Of a DNA stretch of 64,000 nucleotides, positions 63,318-64,000 are shown one piece after another (within the stretch, counting starts at the first letter, position 1; each line of letters starts with the position of its first letter). This DNA is from Lewinellaceae bacterium (GTDB lineage: Bacteria > Bacteroidota > Bacteroidia > Chitinophagales > Saprospiraceae): NCBI GenBank assembly GCA_020636375.1, contig JACJXZ010000001.1:248001-312000 (forward strand), in the 5' to 3' direction. The notes under the pieces are model-generated. The model saw nothing but the letters and a program-made list of their open reading frames with translations, did not search any database and was not told the origin of the DNA. A program made the position numbers and the translations under genes.

Positions 63318-64000
63318 AGTGGTTACAGACCATTTCCTGCAGCCCTTCGATGTGCTCCATATTGAGTACGTTTTCCTTTTGAAAGCGTTCCAGCTCTTCG
63401 CCCTGCAGGCGGGCGGCGATGGCATCTATGATGGCGTTTTTCTGCTCCGCTTTGATGTGCCCCAGGGTCACCACCTGCAGCCATTCTTTCAGGTCAAGGG
63501 CCGGCACCGGAGGAAGGGGGGTGATGAGGGTAGCGTGATGCCGGTTCTTTTCCACCAGTCCCTTTATGCTTTCCACTGTCTCCTGGCCCCGGCGGCTGAG
63601 CTTCTCCGGCAAGTGGGCATTCTCCAGCCAGATGACAAAGAAAAAGAGGAAGGTGGGCGTATTGCCCTCGGCTTCGGCGAAGGAATCCATGAGCCACTGC
63701 AGATATTCCTCCACGATGCTGCTTTTGGAATACCAGTCGCCGGCAGTAACGGATAAGGAGGTAATGACGTATTCCCACTGCAGGCGCGGCAGGCCGGTGC
63801 GCAGGTAATCCTCAAAGCTGGTATTGCCCAGGCGGAAGCGTTCGGCGAAGTATTTTTTAAAATTATCCTTGGCGTCATCAGCGGTGCCTCCCAAGGGCAG
63901 CAGCTCGGTTTTGACCCGAGCATTCCCGGCCGAGCGTTGATATTCGATACTGTGCAAATGGCTGGTGGCGTAAGCCCCCGCCAGTTCATACACCAGGCGC
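63286..64000 (-). CDS. third protein of the MoxR locus (N-terminus outside window)
   Basis: At least 238 codons; the reading frame continues to the right edge, so the start is outside. It contains helical and beta segments (LQWEYVITSLSVTAGDWYSK, PTFLFFFVIWLENAHLPEKL, TLITPLPPVPALDLKEWL), a pattern I associate with inactive-STAND-like modules found in MoxR-vWA conflict loci, but I cannot prove this. The final residues (CNHSWRDHPDRRP) are encoded by a 28-bp repeat element, which suggests the natural C-terminus was replaced. It is 172 bp upstream of the MoxR gene and co-oriented with it. Confidence 0.55.
   Translation of the reverse strand, partial: RLVYELAGAYATSHLHSIEYQRSAGNARVKTELLPLGGTADDAKDNFKKYFAERFRLGNTSFEDYLRTGLPRLQWEYVITSLSVTAGDWYSKSSIVEEYLQWLMDSFAEAEGNTPTFLFFFVIWLENAHLPEKLSRRGQETVESIKGLVEKNRHHATLITPLPPVPALDLKEWLQVVTLGHIKAEQKNAIIDAIAARLQGEELERFQKENVLNMEHIEGLQEMVCNHSWRDHPDRRP

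Overview
The window looks like a chromosomal piece of a Bacteroidota bacterium, most probably of the Saprospiria (Lewinella / Phaeodactylibacter type). The basis is: secreted proteins ending in a type IX secretion (T9SS) type A sorting domain; a hybrid two-component system with a periplasmic propeller and an AraC output; a CarboxypepD_reg/TonB-type outer membrane barrel; lipoproteins with short SC/GC lipoboxes; TAnnTTTG promoter elements; and several bacterial caspase-fold proteins. Coding DNA is mostly GC-rich; the 37.4-39.3 kb segment is visibly more AT-rich. No rRNA, tRNA or CRISPR array was seen.

Layout. 0-11.4 kb: malate dehydrogenase (cut by the left edge), three tandem paralogous M43-like secreted zinc proteases, a DUF4442 hotdog protein, sucC, an FtsX/MacB-like permease and a 56-aa DUF6435-like gene. 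11.5-20.7 kb (minus strand): a candidate conflict island made of a 1596-aa WD40-caspase-DNA/RNA non-specific endonuclease fusion, a 105-aa unknown, a HEAT-repeat protein whose 3' part is broken by several frameshifts, and a small tail-collar protein. 21-32.7 kb: a frameshifted conserved hypothetical, a T9SS cargo, a lipoprotein plus beta-helix operon, and a heavily frameshifted HTCC sensor-regulator. 33-37 kb: a second caspase gene with a membrane-protein partner. 37-46 kb: two lipoproteins (one NlpC/P60), an RRM protein, a 3'-truncated erythromycin-esterase-like gene, an outer membrane protein, a methyltransferase, a DUF3467 gene and a TonB-type barrel. 46.6-49.9 kb: a third caspase protein (membrane anchor plus TPR) coupled to a secreted two-repeat protein, then an FKBP lipoprotein. 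50-57 kb: an amidase, a DPP III-like peptidase, a trypsin-like protease with dockerin-like repeats, and an amidohydrolase. 57.7-64 kb: a 1422-aa membrane protein (vWA-like core, three-repeat stalk, C-terminal FGE-like lectin fold), a MoxR AAA+ ATPase and a partial third protein, resembling ternary MoxR-vWA conflict systems.

Two themes stand out. First, four separate loci carry conflict/immunity-type parts (three caspases, one fused to a nuclease, and one MoxR system whose FGE C-terminus has the codon pattern of a diversity-generating-retroelement variable region). Second, most long gaps are filled by fold-back DNA (imperfect palindromes of about 60-470 bp), including two copies of one MITE-like family with compensatory end changes.

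Frameshifts are strongly clustered (12.5-12.83, 21.77-22.1 and 28.8-32.1 kb) while neighbouring long genes are intact, so either local assembly/sequencing error or real decay must be settled before those genes are interpreted.
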